From the NCBI GenBank assembly GCA_039105265.1, contig JAPFFF010000018.1:1984001-2048000 (forward strand): a stretch of DNA of 64,000 nt, given 5' to 3'. Below, piece after piece: positions 60,280 through 64,000 of the stretch. How positions within the stretch are numbered: position 1 is the first letter of the stretch; every line of letters starts with the position of its first letter. This DNA comes from Tritrichomonas musculus (taxonomy: Eukaryota > Parabasalia > Tritrichomonadida > Tritrichomonadidae). The notes beneath the pieces are model-generated. The model ran no database searches. It was not told the DNA's origin and was given only the letters and a program-made list of their open reading frames with translations. The position numbers and the translations under genes were made by a program.

Positions 60280-60473
60280 TTTATAGAACAAAATGTGAAG
60301 TGAGAGCAAAATTTGTATTGATTCTGAAAAAAATTCAACTATAACATGATTAAACACTTGTAATATATGATTTCAAGAATAAATCACTTAAAATCATTTA
60401 TTCTGATACCAAACTTTTTGATGATTTTACTATCTTTATTTTAAAAAGTATTTTTTTTATTTTGTGGGAAATC

Positions 60474-61377
60474 AGAGGTGAGGCTGCGAAAATTTTTGGT
60501 ATTTTTTAATAATATTAATACATATTATTTTATTCCAGAATTAAATGCTATTTATGATAATTTCACTAATACTTTTTTCAGATTTTTAGCTATAAATCTA
60601 TTTTTAAAATTGAATAGCTTCTATCTTATTATAATTTCAATTTTATCTTAATAAAAAAATTCTATTTACTCAAAATAATAAATAATTTAATTATCAATAT
60701 TTAATATATAGATGTGAATATAATATTAAAATCTTCGACTAAGAATTATAAATCAAATAATGATTTTTTATGATTTAACTAACTATCATCATATTATAAG
60801 CATGATTTTTTTGGTAAATTATTGATAAATATTAAAATAAATACTTATTGTGAGGTTGATACCAAAATAAAAACAAATGAAATTATTTAGATATTTGTGA
60901 AGTTTACATCATTAACGTATATAGAATTATATTCAATATTAAACCTCAATCCTAGCTAAAATTGTAAAAAATTTTTTAAAAATATTTTGATATGTTTGCC
61001 AGCACCAGATAAGTTAAGAGATGAACTATAGTTATCCCTTTGATCTTTAATATAGAAGAAAATTTCTCTTTAAATTGAAAAATATTTTTTTGAATTTTGA
61101 CCAAAAACGCATTCATTGAATAGCTTTCTTATTAAAAAATAGAGATCATCTATATACAAATGCAATTTAATGGTTGAAAAGAAAAAATAATGACGAATAT
61201 AGGAATTATGACATTTTGAAATATCAATACAATTTCAATTTTTTTTGATTAAATCTGAAAAAAAGTATATGATATGAAAAGGTAACAACACCATAATACT
61301 ATATTTTTAATTTATTTTTAATTTTGTTGATTATTATTCCTAAAAAAGTTCATTTAAAATTTCGCAGTCTCACCTCT
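60474..61377. mobile_element. Non-autonomous hAT-like element (904 bp)
   Basis: The left end AGAGGTGAGGCTGCGAAAAT and the right end AAAATTTCGCAGTCTCACCT(CT) are inverted over about 22 bp with one or two mismatches. The 8 bases GGGAAATC are repeated exactly at 60466-60473 and 61378-61385. With the preceding C the end reads CAGAGGTG, a classic hAT terminus. No coding frame inside. Confidence 0.85.
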
Positions 61378-61385
61378 GGGAAATC

Positions 61386-62367
61386 AGTTATCAATTTTTT
61401 TTTTATTGAGCAATACTGTCAAAAATTCAATTATTAATTGAAAAGTAGAAAACAATTGATAAAAATGATGAATAATGAAATAATACTTGTTTAATTTTTT
61501 CAGTGTCAAATATATATCAATTAAATCAACATTATTAAAAGGTATGAACACAAAATTATATGATTACTTTTTAAAATTTTAAATTTAACGTATTTCTTGG
61601 GAAATTTTTTTTAGATTTATCTTTGTAATTTTATCAACTATCTCATGTGATACTTTATTTTCCCTTAATTTGTATACATAATATATTTTATTAATGCTGT
61701 AGAATTAATGAATAATAAATGAATGTAGAAATACTTGTGAAATTTTTAATGACCAAAAAAAAATGATTGTTTTTGAATTTATTATTCAATTTTAATTATC
61801 AAGTATTATTCATATTTTTAAATAACAAAAAAACTTATAATTATTTATTTAATAATTAATTTTAATTTTATATATATTATATAAAAGTATGATTATGTGT
61901 ATTAGTTAAGTTTTATATAATAAGATATTATATTTTATTTAATTCAAATAAAATGATCGATCATTTTTTGCTTAAAATAAATGATAATCTATGTAATCAG
62001 TTTTCGGAATACAAAAATCAAATGATATGCTCAAAAGTTTTTCTCCTAAACAAATTGCGTTTATTTAAATTAGACAATTACTAAAATGTAATTAATCATA
62101 AAGTTAGATGACGATACTCTTTATCCTTTTTAACATCATTTAAAGAATCATTTTAAAAGTAAATCAAATATATATAAGTCTATTTAGAATTATATTTGAA
62201 TACAATGAAAAATAAAGAATCGCAGATGGGATAGAATTTTTTTTTAAAACTAAAGGCTTGCAAATAATTTAGTAAAAATCGAATTATTTCAGTAATATTT
62301 TAAATTATTTTAAAATACATCAACCAATTTTTTATCACAATACTTATAACACATATTATATAACAAA
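61386..62367. other. AT-rich intergenic region
   Basis: No gene or repeat recognised beyond homopolymer and TA-rich tracts. Confidence 0.45.
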
Positions 62368-63654
62368 TCATTGCTTTTGCTGCTTAAGTTTCATAATTTC
62401 ATCGTCTTTTTCTTTCAGTTTTTTCTTTAAATCTTGAATGATTGCATCTTTCTCTGCAAGTTCAGATCTTAACTTGTATAATTTAATTTCGGATTCATTA
62501 TCCAATGACAAAAAATCTTTAACGCTGCTTGTTCTATATGGGATATCAATTAAAGCAGCTGTGGAAAAAGCGCCTGCAAAAACTTTGGTAACATTTTTTC
62601 CTTGCATAAAATCGGGTTCTGATGGAATTTTGAATTCTTCGTCAGCAGCATATTGTCTCATTAATTGACCATAAAAGTTACTCCCAAAAGTCAATAGTTT
62701 CCCGTCTTCTGTAACAACTGCGGAGTGAAGATTTCCTACAGCACAATCAACTATTTTCTTATTTTCAGGAATGTCAATTTCAATAAATTCGTTAGTCTCT
62801 ATAACTTTTTGTGTTCCTAATTGTCCATGCCAATTCAATCCTACTCCAAATAATTTTCCATCAACAGTTAGTGCTAAGCAGTGCCGACTATATCCAAAAA
62901 TACGTGCAATTTTATAATTTCTCAATGATTCTATAGGAGCAAACTCATCAAGATTATTATGATTAAGATAGCCATTTGCATAAACTAATCCATTTTCTGA
63001 AACAACAGCAACAAACTGATATTCTTCTGTATCACAACGACAAATATCAACAACTTTCTCATTGCTGGACAAGTGAACTTTTCGTGGAGGTAATTTGGTA
63101 TTTGAACTAAATATGTAAAAATCACCATCTGATCCAATCACGACTGGCGCTTCCCATCCACCAGAAATATAAATGGGCTTGGAATCAAGAAAAATTTGTT
63201 GTTCTTTATAAACAGAACTTGATTTTGTTTTTTCATCACCATCTGACTTTTGCTTCTTCTTTTTATTTTTCTTCTTGAACTCACTACGACAATAAATTAA
63301 AGCATCATCAACTGTGAGGTAAAGTGTATAAATATCACCACAAAATACGTCTTCAAATAATGAATGATTATGTTCAAAAGAAACTTTTTGCGGAACCTTC
63401 AAAACTTCACGAATACTTGTTCCAACACAAAAATGACGATCATCTCCAAAACCATAAGCTGAACCATCTTTAAAAATAATGACACCATGGTTGTCACTCA
63501 ATGAAACTGATTTTATATCACTTGCGTTAAATGGAATTTTGGCATTCTTGAAATTGATCTGTTCTGGAGGGCTAATTATTTTATCAGCATTCTTATTTTC
63601 GTTGTTGTGCTGAAGCAACAATTGGTACTGGCCATCTTTTCCAGCAACAAACAT
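62368..63654 (-). CDS. RCC1-repeat protein with C-terminal coiled coil
   Basis: 428 residues. RCC1-type beta-propeller units are readable: MFVAGKDGQYQLLLQHN, HGVIIFKDGSAYGFGDDRHF, HCLALTVDGKLFGVGLNWHG, HSAVVTEDGKLLTFGSNFYG, each with the G(x)N..GQLG-like turn. A basic, lysine-rich insert (KKKNKKKKQKSDGDEKTKSS) interrupts the propeller near residue 130. The last 50 residues form a coiled coil (LRSELAEKDAIIQDLKKKLK). RCC1 propellers often act on Ras-family GTPases or chromatin, but such trichomonad proteins form a large family of unknown targets; the coiled coil suggests dimerisation. A TATATTTTTGAAAT element (63657-63670; minus strand ATTTCAAAAATATA) lies 2 bp upstream of the ATG. Confidence 0.85.
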   Translation of the reverse strand: MFVAGKDGQYQLLLQHNNENKNADKIISPPEQINFKNAKIPFNASDIKSVSLSDNHGVIIFKDGSAYGFGDDRHFCVGTSIREVLKVPQKVSFEHNHSLFEDVFCGDIYTLYLTVDDALIYCRSEFKKKNKKKKQKSDGDEKTKSSSVYKEQQIFLDSKPIYISGGWEAPVVIGSDGDFYIFSSNTKLPPRKVHLSSNEKVVDICRCDTEEYQFVAVVSENGLVYANGYLNHNNLDEFAPIESLRNYKIARIFGYSRHCLALTVDGKLFGVGLNWHGQLGTQKVIETNEFIEIDIPENKKIVDCAVGNLHSAVVTEDGKLLTFGSNFYGQLMRQYAADEEFKIPSEPDFMQGKNVTKVFAGAFSTAALIDIPYRTSSVKDFLSLDNESEIKLYKLRSELAEKDAIIQDLKKKLKEKDDEIMKLKQQKQ

Positions 63655-63656
63655 TC

Positions 63657-63670
63657 TATATTTTTGAAAT
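63657..63670 (-). promoter_or_regulatory. TTTCAAAA initiator-like element of the RCC1 gene
   Basis: Minus strand ATTTCAAAAATATA directly before GA-ATG. Confidence 0.5.
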
Positions 63671-64000
63671 AAAAATTTTTCTCTTTCTATTTCCTATAGA
63701 AAATTTTATGATCGGACTGTGAAATATTTCAAAGGTAGACATTTTTTTAAAAAATAGATTTAAGGTTTTATAATTATAATATTATATTTATACAAATGTA
63801 TATATACGAATTCGATTAATTAATTAGATAAAACTATTTTTTAGTTAAAGATATTTATATTTCAAATATACCAAAAATCAAAATTATATAGATCATATTA
63901 CAACGAAGACAAAAGATTAGACTATAATATTATGAGATTACTTATAAAAATAAGTATTGCAAATGAAGATGCCTTGTTAAATTATCATAACTTTTACCTA
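63671..64000. other. AT-rich region at window edge
   Basis: No coding sequence seen. Confidence 0.4.

Noticed and set aside
60280-60357. N-terminal 26-residue extension of the oxysterol-binding protein as a signal anchor
   Set aside because: The stretch is hydrophobic, but short ORD-only proteins are cytosolic and the second ATG (MSESNL) is the natural start; the extension is more likely leader sequence.

Overview
The window is nuclear DNA of a trichomonad (Parabasalia), most likely a Tritrichomonas-type species. The base composition is very AT-rich, and there are short GTATGT-type introns. The protein families are also typical of the group: BspA-like leucine-rich repeat (LRR) proteins, kinase-ankyrin and ankyrin-LRR proteins, Sel1-kinase remnants, a BTB/BACK-like protein and a giant midasin-like ATPase. 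Species assignment is inference; no marker gene is present.

Layout. 0-4.1 kb: the tail of an acidic coiled-coil gene, then a broken BspA-like LRR gene on the minus strand split by a 1,242-bp hAT-like element, then a 498-bp inverted-repeat element. 4.2-10.9 kb: a protein kinase whose ankyrin part continues as ten exactly 90-bp in-frame single-repeat modules, separated by stop-filled AT-rich spacers of 0.17-1.46 kb and followed by an incomplete final repeat and a natural C-terminus. 11.3-13.2 kb: a BTB/BACK-like coiled-coil protein. 13.9-32.4 kb: one uninterrupted 6,184-codon gene (pseudokinase, Sel1, six AAA modules, long linker, acidic stretch, VWA domains). It shares a near-identical ~0.83 kb block with its BTB/BACK-like neighbour, and a TAGGG-ended element lies 16 bp upstream of its start codon.

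34.7-48.6 kb is the housekeeping part: a dead kinase-Sel1 fragment, tRNA-Phe, a class I histone deacetylase, a small acidic/proline-rich gene with two tiny introns (34 and 25 nt), a homeodomain-like/WD40 protein, a 68-residue protein, a tail-anchored protein, a TPR protein, and an ankyrin/BspA-LRR gene with the same 90-bp-module design. 48.8-58.4 kb holds tRNA-Pro, decayed kinase and ankyrin genes, and a transposon graveyard (Tc1-like MITE, hAT-like element, TTAA-bounded element, dead pogo/Tigger-like transposase). 59-64 kb has an oxysterol-binding protein, another hAT-like element and an RCC1-repeat protein.

Main points for follow-up: (1) the module-and-spacer ankyrin genes, where frame and module length are conserved but ordinary GT-AG introns do not explain the spacers; (2) the giant pseudokinase-AAA6-VWA protein and its shared block; (3) two clean micro-introns; (4) a recurring TTTTCAAAA element just upstream of many start codons, probably this organism's initiator; (5) four hAT-like non-autonomous elements from four families, three with perfect 8-bp target duplications. 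All calls are by eye from sequence; no database search was possible.
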